From Saprospiraceae bacterium (GTDB taxonomy: Bacteria; Bacteroidota; Bacteroidia; Chitinophagales; Saprospiraceae), in assembly GCA_020437105.1 (NCBI GenBank), contig JAGQWR010000029.1, positions 1 through 44,602 on the forward strand: a stretch of 44,602 nt of DNA, written 5' to 3'. Below, in pieces: positions 1-9,184 of the stretch. The notes under the pieces are model-generated. The model ran no database searches and was not told where the DNA came from. It saw only the letters and a list, made by a program, of their open reading frames with translations. The translations under genes were made by a program, and so were the position numbers. How positions within the stretch are numbered: position 1 is the stretch's first letter; every line of letters begins with the position of its first letter.

Positions 1-146
1 AGCTCGCCTTCGGCATTGCGGTCTAAGCTTCGCAGCCTACTAAAATAGACCGTATTTCCGGTTCGGAAATACCTAGACCAGCAGGTCTGAAAGACCGCCT
101 AGACCAAGCCAAAGGCATAGACTGGAGATGGCAATAGGCCATCTCC
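1..146. repeat. Cluster of short hairpins and TAGACC repeats
   Basis: No gene is visible here. TAGACC occurs at 46-51, 74-79 and 100-105, and its complement GGTCTA at 20-25, so the units are about 26-28 bases apart. Between them lie perfect hairpins: GTATTTCCG (52-60) with CGGAAATAC (64-72), and GGTCT (84-88) with AGACC (92-96). A third hairpin, GGAGATGGC (124-132) with GCCATCTCC (138-146), sits directly behind the stop codon of the minus-strand gene that follows. None has a T-run of the kind expected for an intrinsic terminator. It may be an intergenic palindromic repeat or a structured 3' end; the left flank is outside the window. Confidence 0.6.
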
Positions 147-147
147 T

Positions 148-1689
148 TCAATATCTCCGATAGTTGGAGAATTGTAGCGTGAAATTCTGATTATAGCGCC
201 TGCGCCATTCTCCGGAAGCTTTGGCGTACAAGCCCTGCTGCGGACGTTCATCTGTCAGGATAATGGCTTCTGAGGTGTCGATTTTTGCGGGGTCCAGGAA
301 AAAAGGATCAAATGCTTCCGGAGTGCTTCTGGCCTCCGGAAGCATTTCCTGGTCTAGTTGGTGGCCGGGTTTACCGGCGATAAAAATGATATTTCGATCC
401 TTTTCGTCGCCGGGAGTTGTGAATAAACGGCTGGAGAGTCCGGCAGCCAGAATTGTTTTGTGTACGGATCGAACAACCTTTCCGCGCGGCCCTTCGAAAT
501 AGCCGTAAAAGTTGATCAGTAAACTTCCTTCCGGTTTCAGGCATTTTCGGGCTTCACCCAGCCCTTCAATGGTTAGCATGTGCTCCGGTGCCGATTCACT
601 TATATAGGTGTCGTAAATGATTAGATCGTATTGCTGTCCGCAGGTGCGCAGATAATGGCGGGCATCGTCAATGATGATATTGGTATTCGCCGAAAGGCCG
701 AAATGGGCGATAGCCACCTCCTTTAATCGCCCATCAATTTCTACCACATCCAGGTCAAAGCCAAGTTTGGATAAACGCCTGACCAGGGTGCCTCCGCCCA
801 TACCCAGGATGAGTGCTTTTCCCCCTTTCGGGAATGCTTCCGCGAATTTGGGTATGTAGTAGGTGTAAGGGTAAAAATCCAATTCGGGGTTTTCCAGGAT
901 TTGCACGGTCTGAATGCTGTTATTGATGACCAAACATCGTCCGGTCATGGCCGTGTCGCTTATCTCCATGGGGAGATCAATAACTTTTATCTGTCCCATA
1001 ACGCCTTCCGAATGGTATTTTAATTCAGGTGCATGGGCTTCGGAAATCCGCTGATTGGTATTGATCAAAGCGAATAAAAAAAACGGTACGATCAAGAGTG
1101 TTTTCCATTCCTTTCTACGGAGTAGCGAGATGGCAGGTAAGAGACTCAATACGATGCCGATAAAAATGGCCGGATAGGAAATTCCAAAATTAGGAATGAC
1201 ATAAAAGCCCATTAAAAAGGTCATAATGATCCCCCCGAAGGTGGAAATGGCATATACGTTTCCGGCGCTGTTTCCGGCGTCTTTTACTTTTTGATTTAAC
1301 AGGTTTATGACCATAGGAGAGATCATACCCATGAAAATGAGGGGCGGTGCCAGGAAGATCAAAAGCGAAAGTATAGCACCTAATTGCAGGTTAAGATGGA
1401 TGGCATAGGTCATAATCCACTGGCTGCTAACAGGCATCAGCGCGGTAAAAAGGCCGGCGAGAATCAGTAAGTAAAATAACAACCGTGTCTGGTCTGGAAA
1501 ACGTTTGGAAAGCAGGCCCCCCAGAAAATAACCACACATCAAACCACCCAGCGTAAGGCCCAGAGCTGCAGCCCATACATACAGCGAGGTGCCAAAGTAG
1601 GGGGCGAGAATCTTGGCTCCGATCAGTTCGCAAGCCATAACCGACCCTCCTTCCAAAAAGGATAATAAATAAAAATAACGGCGATTCAT
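148..1689 (-). CDS. Fused multi-TM protein / spermidine synthase-like methyltransferase-fold protein
   Basis: This 513-residue protein has an N-terminal membrane half (about residues 5-215, several hydrophobic helices) and a C-terminal Rossmann domain of the spermidine synthase type. The nucleotide-binding glycine motif LGMGGGT is at 295-301, followed by VVEIDGRL (315-322) with the acidic residue that would bind the ribose, and DDARHYL (341-347). The usual spermidine synthase catalytic Asp motif is replaced by DLIIYDTYISES (355-366), so polyamine synthesis cannot be assumed; the substrate of these fused proteins is generally unknown. The start is an ATG at 1689. Forty-nine bases separate it from the upstream minus-strand gene. 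A near match to the promoter motif (TACTTTCG, minus strand) lies in that gap, but it is one base off consensus. No speD or speA neighbour is present. The fold is fairly certain, the function is not. Confidence 0.85.
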   Translation of the reverse strand: MNRRYFYLLSFLEGGSVMACELIGAKILAPYFGTSLYVWAAALGLTLGGLMCGYFLGGLLSKRFPDQTRLLFYLLILAGLFTALMPVSSQWIMTYAIHLNLQLGAILSLLIFLAPPLIFMGMISPMVINLLNQKVKDAGNSAGNVYAISTFGGIIMTFLMGFYVIPNFGISYPAIFIGIVLSLLPAISLLRRKEWKTLLIVPFFLFALINTNQRISEAHAPELKYHSEGVMGQIKVIDLPMEISDTAMTGRCLVINNSIQTVQILENPELDFYPYTYYIPKFAEAFPKGGKALILGMGGGTLVRRLSKLGFDLDVVEIDGRLKEVAIAHFGLSANTNIIIDDARHYLRTCGQQYDLIIYDTYISESAPEHMLTIEGLGEARKCLKPEGSLLINFYGYFEGPRGKVVRSVHKTILAAGLSSRLFTTPGDEKDRNIIFIAGKPGHQLDQEMLPEARSTPEAFDPFFLDPAKIDTSEAIILTDERPQQGLYAKASGEWRRRYNQNFTLQFSNYRRY

Positions 1690-1738
1690 GTTGGCGTTTA
1701 CTAGAGTACGTTCGAAAGTAGCTTTTTATTTTTGGGTT

Positions 1739-2716
1739 TCATTGTCCCTTAACGCCTTGGTAACGTGGAATGAGTTGCGACTTTCTCAACTCATTCAGAT
1801 TGTATTGTATGCTTTCTTCCGTGGTTTCAACTATTAGGCGCTTTCCGCGAATGTGATAATGGAAACCGGAATCGGGTGTATTGGAAGCAATAAATACGGT
1901 TGATATAAGACCACTTTCCGGATGGATCAGCAGGAGTGAATGATCCATCATAACTGGAGCTTCGAGGTGTATAAGCACTACATCTTTATAGGTACTTATT
2001 TCCCGGATACTTTTCCACCTCAATTTACCCGGCCCGGAAAACAGTCCGATGTCATGCACAAATATCCAGGCATACTGCCCGTCTTTTTGCCAGATCAACC
2101 CGTGTTTTGTATGAGAAAGCGTGCCACCCCGGAAGGAAGAATCGGGTGTTAACCACTCGTCACCGCTGCCATGATTATGGCCATAATAGATAAGCATCGC
2201 TGCCTGCCCTTTGCTGTTTCCTCCGATCCAATGACTCTTTCGGAATTGCTCCAGGGCTTCCCCATCGAGGTAATGGAGGCTGATCTGTGGCTGGGGTGGA
2301 GATCCGGGGTGCCAAACTAGTTGTGCCTGAAAGATATTACTTAATGCGTCCGTAGAATCACGTTCGGAGAAGTTTTGATAGGCGCTGAGCAACCAGTCGA
2401 AGGAGTGGCTTGGGTCGCCTCTTAATGCACTACCAATTACTGTTTGGAAAACCCGGATCCAGGCTTCTGCTCCATAGCCGGGAATGGCGCTAAGCCCATA
2501 GACATCCAAAAAACTGCCAAAGGAAGATTCCAGGTACATCTCGGTAGAAATACCGGAAGCCCGGTCGTAGAGTCCGATAAAAGTGTTGCTAAATTGAGAA
2601 CCCGAACTTCTTTCCCACCAAAGTGAGTCGAGTTGTCCGTCGAGGTTGAAATCTTCTATATGTGTATTTTGGCTTACGCCGAAAGCAGGTAAGAAAAGGA
2701 GTAACAGATACCTCAT
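1739..2716 (-). CDS. Secreted protein of unknown function
   Basis: I do not recognise a family. The ATG at 2716 gives 325 residues starting MRYLLLLFLPAFGVSQ, a short but convincing signal peptide with cleavage after VSQ; a TTG three codons upstream is a less likely start. Just after the signal peptide the segment IEDFNLDGQLDSLWW resembles the Asp-rich calcium-binding loop (DxNxDGxxD) of FG-GAP/VCBS or dockerin-type repeats, as a single copy. The remainder is a mixed alpha/beta, Trp- and Gly-rich sequence with no T9SS sorting tail and no lipobox, so a periplasmic location is the simplest guess. The gene is divergent from thrS and may be cotranscribed with the spermidine synthase-like gene 49 bases downstream. 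Confidence 0.7.
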   Translation of the reverse strand: MRYLLLLFLPAFGVSQNTHIEDFNLDGQLDSLWWERSSGSQFSNTFIGLYDRASGISTEMYLESSFGSFLDVYGLSAIPGYGAEAWIRVFQTVIGSALRGDPSHSFDWLLSAYQNFSERDSTDALSNIFQAQLVWHPGSPPQPQISLHYLDGEALEQFRKSHWIGGNSKGQAAMLIYYGHNHGSGDEWLTPDSSFRGGTLSHTKHGLIWQKDGQYAWIFVHDIGLFSGPGKLRWKSIREISTYKDVVLIHLEAPVMMDHSLLLIHPESGLISTVFIASNTPDSGFHYHIRGKRLIVETTEESIQYNLNELRKSQLIPRYQGVKGQ

Positions 2717-2828
2717 ATAAACCAATTTGTATGAAAACGACTGCTTACCGGAATATGGTATTTTTCAAGAGACATCAACGCTTTGGGAATCTTCCTGCTT
2801 CTAAGCGTGTTCTTTGTTGAAAATGGCT

Positions 2829-2836
2829 TAATTTTG
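2829..2836 (+). promoter_or_regulatory. Probable thrS promoter -7 element
   Basis: TAATTTTG matches the Bacteroidota sigma-A -7 consensus TAnnTTTG exactly and lies 22 bases before the thrS ATG, which would give a short leader. A TTTG occurs at 2813-2816 but is too close (12 bases) to be a normal -33 element, so only the -7 element is supported. Confidence 0.5.
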
Positions 2837-2858
2837 CCCGCTCAAAGAGAATTGAATC

Positions 2859-4778
2859 ATGATCAAAATAACTTTTCCCGACGGGAATGTCAGAGAATTT
2901 GAATCCGGGGTCACTGCAATGGAAATTGCACAGTCCATCAGCGAGGGACTTGCCCGGAATGTATTATCAGCGAGTGTAAACGGAGTGGTATGGGATAGCA
3001 CCCGACCAATTACAAGCGACTCGACGCTGGCCCTGCATACCTGGAATGACCCGGAAGGAAAAAATACATTTTGGCATTCTTCGGCCCACCTGATGGCAGA
3101 AGCGTTGGAGGCACTATACCCAAATGTAAAATTTGGTATCGGTCCGCCAATTGAAAACGGGTTCTACTACGATGTTGACATGGGCGAACAGGTGCTTTCC
3201 TCGGATGATTTTGATCAGATCGAAAAGAAAATGCTGGATCTGGCCCGGGAGAAAAATCCGTTTGTTCGGAAAGAAGTATCCAAAGCAGATGCGATCTCTT
3301 ATTTTACAGAAAAAGGAGACGAGTACAAGCTGGAGTTGATCGATGGCCTGAACGACGGAGAAATCACCTTTTACGAGCAGGGCAACTTTGTGGATCTCTG
3401 CCGCGGACCCCATATTCCGGATACGGGAAAAATTAAGGCGGTAAAACTGATGAGTCTTGCCGGAGCCTATTGGAGAGGTGATGAGAGCCGGAAACAATTG
3501 ACCCGGATTTATGGAATCACTTTCCAGAAACAAAAAGAGCTGACTGAGTATCTCGAATTACTGGAAGAAGCCAAAAAACGGGATCACCGGAAATTAGGTG
3601 CCGAGCTGGAGCTTTTTATGTTTTCGGAGAAGGTTGGAGCCGGACTGCCGATCTGGCTTCCAAAAGGCACCGCACTGCGCAGCCGCCTGGAAGACTTTCT
3701 GAAAAAAGAGCAAATCCGTCGCGGATATCAGCCTGTTATTACCCCGCATATCGGTAAAAAAGAGCTGTATGTTACTTCCGGGCATTATGCCAAATACGGA
3801 GAAGACAGTTTTCAGCCAATCCATACACCGAGAGAAGGGGAGGAGTTCCTGCTCAAGCCGATGAACTGTCCGCATCACTGTGAGATTTATGGTCATCGTC
3901 CGCGGTCTTATAAAGAGCTGCCGGTACGCATCGCAGAATTTGGAACAGTATATCGCTATGAGCAAAGTGGGGAGTTGCACGGGCTTACCCGGGTAAGAGG
4001 CTTCACGCAAGATGATGCACATATCTTTTGTACCCAGGAGCAGGTAAAAGACGAATTTTTGGGTGTACTCGATTTGACCAAACTGGTTTTGGAAAAACTT
4101 GGGTTTGAAGATTATACCGCTCAGATATCCTTGCGGGATCCGGAAAACCCGGATAAATATATTGGCAGTGTAGAGAATTGGGATAAAGCGGAGCAGGCTA
4201 TCATCGATGCTACCAAAGAAGCCGGACTCGAAACAACGACCGTATTGGGTGAAGCCGCTTTTTATGGTCCGAAGCTGGATTTTATGGTTAAGGATGCCCT
4301 TGGTCGCCGTTGGCAATTAGGTACCATTCAGGTGGACTATAACCTGCCGGAGCGTTTTGAGTTGGAATATACCGGCACGGATAATGCCATGCACCGGCCG
4401 GTGATGATCCACCGGGCGCCTTTTGGGTCGATGGAGCGCTTTATTGGGGTATTGATTGAGCATTGTGGCGGCAAGTTCCCGCTTTGGTTGAATCCCGAGC
4501 AGTTTGCCATTTTGCCGATTAGTGATCGCTATAATAGTTATGCGGAAGATATGCTGGCACAATTAGCAGCTGCCGATCTACGTGGTTTTGTGGATGATCG
4601 GTCTGAAAAAATCGGCCGAAAAATCCGTGATGCGGAGGTTCGGAAAGTGCCTTTTATGCTGATTATTGGGGAGCAGGAAGCTGAATCCGGCCAGGTTGCT
4701 GTACGGAAACAAGGTGAAGGGGATTTAGGTGTTATGGAATTGGAGGCATTTGTGACTCTTATGAATGAACAGTTGTAA
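2859..4778 (+). CDS. thrS: Threonyl-tRNA synthetase
   Basis: This enzyme attaches threonine to tRNA-Thr in the cytoplasm. All four parts of the bacterial enzyme are present in 639 residues, the usual length. They are an N-terminal TGS domain (about 1-60), an editing domain with the HxxxH motif H73/H77 plus C181 and H185, a class II catalytic core, and a C-terminal anticodon-binding domain (about 540-639). The catalytic zinc ligands are C337 (in MNCPHH), H388 (in DDAHIF) and H518 (in HRAPFGS). Class II motif 2 is seen in the region [19 protein letters not shown]. The gene stands alone, divergent from the secreted protein to its left. I saw no T-box or strong leader structure, and no clear terminator in the 135 bases that follow. 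Intact and certain. Confidence 0.98.
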   Translation: MIKITFPDGNVREFESGVTAMEIAQSISEGLARNVLSASVNGVVWDSTRPITSDSTLALHTWNDPEGKNTFWHSSAHLMAEALEALYPNVKFGIGPPIENGFYYDVDMGEQVLSSDDFDQIEKKMLDLAREKNPFVRKEVSKADAISYFTEKGDEYKLELIDGLNDGEITFYEQGNFVDLCRGPHIPDTGKIKAVKLMSLAGAYWRGDESRKQLTRIYGITFQKQKELTEYLELLEEAKKRDHRKLGAELELFMFSEKVGAGLPIWLPKGTALRSRLEDFLKKEQIRRGYQPVITPHIGKKELYVTSGHYAKYGEDSFQPIHTPREGEEFLLKPMNCPHHCEIYGHRPRSYKELPVRIAEFGTVYRYEQSGELHGLTRVRGFTQDDAHIFCTQEQVKDEFLGVLDLTKLVLEKLGFEDYTAQISLRDPENPDKYIGSVENWDKAEQAIIDATKEAGLETTTVLGEAAFYGPKLDFMVKDALGRRWQLGTIQVDYNLPERFELEYTGTDNAMHRPVMIHRAPFGSMERFIGVLIEHCGGKFPLWLNPEQFAILPISDRYNSYAEDMLAQLAAADLRGFVDDRSEKIGRKIRDAEVRKVPFMLIIGEQEAESGQVAVRKQGEGDLGVMELEAFVTLMNEQL

Positions 4779-4913
4779 AGCTATTTGACGTCACTGTTGT
4801 CGATTAAATATGTTGAATCATAGAAAATCTATTAGGATTTTTGCTATGTATTCAATAAAGGCATAACTTACAGGAATTCTGGATTTAATATATGACTTGA
4901 AATTCTATTGCTG

Positions 4914-5252
4914 ATGAAGCAGACCTTACTTTTAATTTTTACTTGTTTTACCTTATCAATGACGGTGGTTGCCCAGTCCGGTCCTTCAGCGTTTTTTTCC
5001 GGGCCAGATCCTGTCGAAAGTATTTCTGTATTTCCCAATCCGGCAATAGACTATATTCAATTATCCGGCCGTTCGGATCGGATTCGAACTATCGGTATAT
5101 ATAGTATGGTTGGTCGTTCTGTTCGGCAGTTTCAGGTGAATGGAGAGGATCGCTACTATGTGGCAGACCTTCCAAACGGCATGTATTTAATACAGATGAT
5201 GGACTCAAATATGCAGGTGGTTCATACCCATCGAATGAATAAGCGTTCCTGA
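4914..5252 (+). CDS. Mini secreted protein consisting mainly of a T9SS type A sorting domain
   Basis: The protein is 112 residues from the ATG at 4914 (a TTG at 4908 is an unlikely start). A signal peptide (MKQTLLLIFTCFTLSMTVVAQ) is followed by only about 18 residues. Then comes a complete type A C-terminal sorting domain: ISVFPNPAIDYIQLSG, IGIYSMVGRSVRQF, the VADLPNGMYLIQM strand pair and a basic end (HRMNKRS). Such domains normally direct a large cargo through the type IX system and are removed at the surface. Here there is virtually no cargo. It could be a remnant of a larger gene, a small surface peptide, or a decoy substrate. It is a single-gene unit between thrS and a strong terminator. 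The domain is well supported; the role is unknown. Confidence 0.8.
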   Translation: MKQTLLLIFTCFTLSMTVVAQSGPSAFFSGPDPVESISVFPNPAIDYIQLSGRSDRIRTIGIYSMVGRSVRQFQVNGEDRYYVADLPNGMYLIQMMDSNMQVVHTHRMNKRS

Positions 5253-5278
5253 TTTAGGTGAAATCCAATCCGGAATGT

Positions 5279-5320
5279 AAAAAAGACCCGTACTTAATCT
5301 TAAGTACGGGTCTTTTTTTT
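5279..5320 (+). terminator. Strong intrinsic terminator
   Basis: The arms AGACCCGTACTTAA (5284-5297) and TTAAGTACGGGTCT (5300-5313) pair perfectly and are followed by a run of eight T (5313-5320). A run of A precedes the left arm, so it could also end transcription from the other side. It closes the mini T9SS gene 26 bases after its stop codon. Confidence 0.93.
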
Positions 5321-5592
5321 GTGTATTTCTGTCTTTTTTGGCTCTTATACAAATGAAGTGCGTGGCATTTTTTAGCTCTTGGATGTTACCGTAAAGCAGG
5401 TGAAACGTCACAATTGCTATTAAAAAGGAAAATATTTTTAAAAAAATTGCATAAAAAGTGGCTATTCGGCCCTTTGAAGTGCTTTTTACAAGTTGTTGGC
5501 TATTCTCTTGTAAGGATATTTTTCTTAATTTGCCAAGTGTCGGAAACCCGATTCCAAAACCGATTTATTATTAAACCCAAAATGAACATATC
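5321..5592 (+). other. AT-rich non-coding leader before the PorP/SprF gene
   Basis: No convincing gene lies here; a 60-codon frame at 5414-5596 opens with TTG and shows no protein-like composition. Two possible regulatory signs are an inverted repeat, TTACAAG (5486-5492) and CTTGTAA (5507-5513), and a 7-of-8 match to the -7 promoter motif (TTAATTTG, 5525-5532). That would place transcription start about 50 bases upstream of the PorP/SprF start codon. Both are suggestive only. Confidence 0.35.
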
Positions 5593-6630
5593 TTGAAAAG
5601 GTCTACGCTCGTTGCTATTAAGGCTGCGCTTCTTTTCTTATTGCTACCGTTCGCTCAATCAGTGCGTGGCCAGGATATCCACTTTTCTCAGTTTTACAAC
5701 TCCCCACTTAGTTTGAGTCCGGCACTTACCGGCGTACATTCAGGTGATTATCGTTTCATTGGAAACTACCGTTCACAGTGGCAATCGGCCCTTGTGCCTT
5801 ATACCACTTTTTTCGGAACGGCAGATGTAAAATTCTTCAATCCACGCAAACCCAATGGGTATTTTAGCGGGGGATTGATCTTTTCCTATGATGCTGCGGG
5901 GGATGCAAAGCTAAGTACGACACATGTCGGCTTAAGTGGATCATACACCCTGGCCATTGATACCGAGAATTTTTTAACACTCGGTATTTATGGTGGCGTC
6001 ATTCAGCGGGCTTTCCAGCCTGGTGAACTCACATTTGATCATCAATTTAGCGACATTTTTGATCCGAACCGTCCTACAAACGAGGATTTTCAATCGACTA
6101 GTCGCGTTTTTGCTGACTTTGGTGCCGGTTTGAATTACCATGGACAGAGTACAAGCAAACGCTCTAAGTTAGATGTAGGTGGAGGTGTTTACCACCTGAC
6201 CAATCCGGATGGAAGTTTTAGTGACGCGGATAATGCGGAGATTCCGATGCGTGTCAGTTTGTATATGATGCCTGTTATTCAAATCGCTACACCTTTAGAC
6301 TGGGTGTTACATGGTTCGGCTCAATTACAGGGTTCTTATTTTGAGGCCCTTGCGGGAACAGGTTTACTAATTCATCTGAGTAATCATCGTGCCCGCGAAG
6401 TAGCGGTACAGGTCGGGGCGAATTACCGTTTCAACTCGTTTGGCGATGCGATCATTCCGACAGTGGAATTGCATTTGTATAATCAATGGAAAGTTGGAGT
6501 AAGTTATGATATCAATGTATCTGATTTTTCTGTAGCTACCAACAATTACGGTGGTCCGGAAGTATCCGTACAATATTTGATAACAAAGGTACGCCCACTT
6601 GACAAGTTCAAGATTTGTAAACTTTTCTAG
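5593..6630 (+). CDS. PorP/SprF family type IX secretion outer-membrane protein
   Basis: This is a predicted outer-membrane beta-barrel of 345 residues. A signal peptide (residues 1 to about 26, ending VRGQ) leads into QDIHFSQFYNSPLSLSPAL and a YRFIGNYRSQW segment, the hallmark N-terminus of the PorP/SprF family. Alternating hydrophobic strands follow to the end. It begins at TTG (5593), because the upstream ATG at 5582 runs into a stop after four codons. In Flavobacterium johnsoniae, SprF is needed to export the giant adhesin SprB, and SprF-like proteins work with type B sorting domains. Here the family member heads a gene row that ends in a giant type B protein, so it is probably that protein's dedicated export partner. 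The next gene starts 38 bases downstream, consistent with an operon. Unlike many family members, it ends without an extra domain. Confidence 0.93.
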   Translation: MKRSTLVAIKAALLFLLLPFAQSVRGQDIHFSQFYNSPLSLSPALTGVHSGDYRFIGNYRSQWQSALVPYTTFFGTADVKFFNPRKPNGYFSGGLIFSYDAAGDAKLSTTHVGLSGSYTLAIDTENFLTLGIYGGVIQRAFQPGELTFDHQFSDIFDPNRPTNEDFQSTSRVFADFGAGLNYHGQSTSKRSKLDVGGGVYHLTNPDGSFSDADNAEIPMRVSLYMMPVIQIATPLDWVLHGSAQLQGSYFEALAGTGLLIHLSNHRAREVAVQVGANYRFNSFGDAIIPTVELHLYNQWKVGVSYDINVSDFSVATNNYGGPEVSVQYLITKVRPLDKFKICKLF

Positions 6631-6668
6631 CAACCGGCTAGGCCATTTTTTCCTAAGAACCTAAAGAA

Positions 6669-9116
6669 ATGCATAAAATGAACATCTATAAAATGTTCGT
6701 TCTGCTCGTTTTGCTAGCCGGTACGAACCTGGCCAACGGGCAAACGCTCAAACAATACCTGAAAGGGGCTGATGAGGCCTTTGCAAATGCAGACTATGGC
6801 TCTGCTCTGCAGTGGTATGGTATTGCCACAGAGATTACAGAAAACCGCTCGGACATCTGGTACAAGCTTGCCGAGAGTGCGCGGATGATCGACTATTATG
6901 AATTGGCCGATAGTGCCTATCAGCGTGTATTAGACCTGGATGATCCGGCCAAACATGCGGAATCTACTTTTTGGCAGGCTTCCATGAAAAAAGCCCTGGG
7001 GCAATATGATGAGGCCGCCACACTATTTAATCAATATGCCGGCATGTCTGGCACCACTCCCGAATATATAGAACTGGCCACCATGGAGGCAGAGGACTGC
7101 TACCGGGCAATCGGAATAGTGGAAGTACCGCTCGATGATGTTGCATTAGATACCAGCCTGATTGGTATCAATACGCCGGATTCGGAATTTGGAGCCTTTT
7201 GGTATAACGATCAAATCTATTATACTTCCTATTCTTTTATAAAGGAAGATGATGAGCATTATCCGCCCCGGCCCTATATGAAGGTTATGCAATCTGAGGC
7301 GCTTGATCAGGCGGGTACTTTGTACGTACCGATCAATCACGATACCATGCATACTGCCTACCCGACGTATAATTCGGATGGTAGTCGTGTATATTTTGCA
7401 CAGTGCGCCTATGTTGGCGTTGCAGGTTTGGATTGTAGCTTGTATTACCGCGAAGTTCTTGATGATGATGGAAATCTGGGACATGCTACGCGCTTACCCG
7501 AGCAAATCAATAAAGCAGGAAGTAGTAATACGATGCCGCAGATTGGCGTCGATGAAGAAACCGGTTCAGAGGTATTATTTTTTGTTTCTGATCGGGAAGA
7601 GGGGAGTGCAGGCGGAAATGACATTTGGTGTAGTGTCATAAATGCGGACGGAACGTTTTCAACTCCGGAAAATATTGCGGCTGTGAATTCGGAGAAGGAT
7701 GAGGTGACACCTTTCTTTCACTCGGGAACCCAAACACTCTATTATAGTAGTAAAGGGTTTCAGAGTATCGGTGGTTTTGATGTGTTTTCAGCAGTAAAAG
7801 AAGGCAGTAACTGGCAGGATCCTGTTGCATTGGGATATCCGGTGAACACCAGCTTTAATGAGGTGAGCTTTAATATAGATGAAGCCGAAAAGAAAGGACT
7901 TTTTGCATCCAACCGCCGCAATGGACAACCCTATGAAGCAGGTAGTGATTACTGTTGCTATGATATTTACAGCTACCGGAAACTAACACTGGATTTGGAG
8001 ATTTTTGTTTTCGATGCGAAAACCCGTCAGCCTCTTCCAGGATCAACAGTGCATATTGACCAATTGATTCCCGGTAAAAAGGATAAAATGCTTCTGACCG
8101 AATCAAATCCGGATGGGAATGATTTTTACTACTCGCCGGAATTGGGTTTTGGGTATTTGATTACGGCTGATCGGGAAGGATATGTGACTTCGTCTGAAAT
8201 AGTTGATGTGTCGCTGACCATGAACCCGGAAGAGCCGCTGATTCGTGTGGACGTTTATTTGCCACCAAATATTATTGATCTGACTGCTTTGATCTACGAT
8301 CGGGATTTTCCGACTGATCCTTTATTAGGTACTACGGTACAATTGCTGGAATTTGATGATCAGATTGCGATTGAGACAAAAGATTCAACCAATCGCTATG
8401 ATTATAACTTAAAACGCACGCGCACTTATACCCTTATAGCTTCAAAACCCGGGTACCACTCAGATACCTTGATTATTGATCTCGAGGCTTTAGGCAATCC
8501 GATGACGCTGGAACGGAAGATTTACCTTCGGGTAAAAGACTTGATCGACTTCCCGCCCCTCTATCTGTATTTTGATAATGATGAACCGGATCCCAAAACA
8601 TTTCGGAAGACAACCCAGCAGACATACGGGCAATCATTTGATAAATACTATTCCCGAAAGGATAAGTTTATAGACGAATATACTAAGGTACTGGAGGGTC
8701 GAGATCGATTCCTGGCCGAACAATTGATGCGGGCGTTCTTTGAACGGGAAATTCGGGATGGCTTTGAAAACCTTGAGGTGTTCTCTTCCCGCATGATGTT
8801 TTATCTGGAACGAGGCGTCGCTGTAAAGGTTACGGTGACGGGTTTCACCAGTCCGCGTGCCAGTACGGAGTATAATGAAGCACTTGGTGCACGTCGGGTA
8901 GCTTCCTTAATGAACCACTTCAATAAATTTCAGGATGGCATTTTGGTGCCTTATCTGCGAAATGGACTGTTGCAAATTGAAGAGGTTTCAGTAGGAGAAA
9001 GTAAGGCTCCGACGGTAGTAAGCGATCGTTTGAATGATGAACGAAATTCCATATATAGCCCGATCGCATCCGCCGAAAGGCGTGTAGAAATAATTGGTGT
9101 TACAATTGATGAATAG
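6669..9116 (+). CDS. PorE-like envelope protein: TPR, PD40 propeller, carboxypeptidase-regulatory-like and OmpA-like domains
   Basis: An 815-residue exported protein whose signal peptide ends near ANGQ; no lipobox cysteine is present. The order is: TPR-like helices (about 28-145, containing ADEAFANADYGSALQWY), a PD40/WD40-like propeller (about 165-420), a carboxypeptidase-regulatory-like segment (about 430-640), and a C-terminal OmpA-like region (about 640-815). This order matches the Porphyromonas protein PorE, which tethers the T9SS to peptidoglycan. In the OmpA part the arginine of the diaminopimelate-binding pair is kept (R743 in NEALGARRV). The matching aspartate is replaced by serine (S728 in GFTSPRAS), so binding may be altered. 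The gene lies 38 bases after PorP/SprF and 68 before the giant PKD gene, which argues for a shared job in export or anchoring. Family placement is good; the exact partner is inferred. Confidence 0.9.
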   Translation: MHKMNIYKMFVLLVLLAGTNLANGQTLKQYLKGADEAFANADYGSALQWYGIATEITENRSDIWYKLAESARMIDYYELADSAYQRVLDLDDPAKHAESTFWQASMKKALGQYDEAATLFNQYAGMSGTTPEYIELATMEAEDCYRAIGIVEVPLDDVALDTSLIGINTPDSEFGAFWYNDQIYYTSYSFIKEDDEHYPPRPYMKVMQSEALDQAGTLYVPINHDTMHTAYPTYNSDGSRVYFAQCAYVGVAGLDCSLYYREVLDDDGNLGHATRLPEQINKAGSSNTMPQIGVDEETGSEVLFFVSDREEGSAGGNDIWCSVINADGTFSTPENIAAVNSEKDEVTPFFHSGTQTLYYSSKGFQSIGGFDVFSAVKEGSNWQDPVALGYPVNTSFNEVSFNIDEAEKKGLFASNRRNGQPYEAGSDYCCYDIYSYRKLTLDLEIFVFDAKTRQPLPGSTVHIDQLIPGKKDKMLLTESNPDGNDFYYSPELGFGYLITADREGYVTSSEIVDVSLTMNPEEPLIRVDVYLPPNIIDLTALIYDRDFPTDPLLGTTVQLLEFDDQIAIETKDSTNRYDYNLKRTRTYTLIASKPGYHSDTLIIDLEALGNPMTLERKIYLRVKDLIDFPPLYLYFDNDEPDPKTFRKTTQQTYGQSFDKYYSRKDKFIDEYTKVLEGRDRFLAEQLMRAFFEREIRDGFENLEVFSSRMMFYLERGVAVKVTVTGFTSPRASTEYNEALGARRVASLMNHFNKFQDGILVPYLRNGLLQIEEVSVGESKAPTVVSDRLNDERNSIYSPIASAERRVEIIGVTIDE

Positions 9117-9184
9117 TACGGTGTTAAAAACGAATTAATTGTTTTCCAGGAATCAGGAACATTTATATCTAGAAACGAGCTGTC

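Noticed and set aside
1..120. Possible CRISPR fragment
   Set aside because: The TAGACC units are only 6 bases, the spacing varies (26-28) and the intervening sequence is itself palindromic rather than unique spacer.
2813..2836. Complete thrS promoter with TTTG as -33
   Set aside because: The spacing of 12 bases between TTTG and the -7 element is too short; only the -7 element was kept.
3594..4316. 240-codon minus-strand frame inside thrS
   Set aside because: Fully covered by an unmistakable thrS; composition and lack of motifs mark it as a shadow frame.
4779..4913. Terminator or T-box between thrS and the mini T9SS gene
   Set aside because: No stable hairpin with a T-run and no T-box-like conserved segment could be found.
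5414..5596. 60-codon open frame before PorP/SprF
   Set aside because: It starts at TTG, has a very Lys/Leu/Phe-rich composition expected from AT-rich DNA, and overlaps the start of the PorP/SprF gene. Treated as leader.
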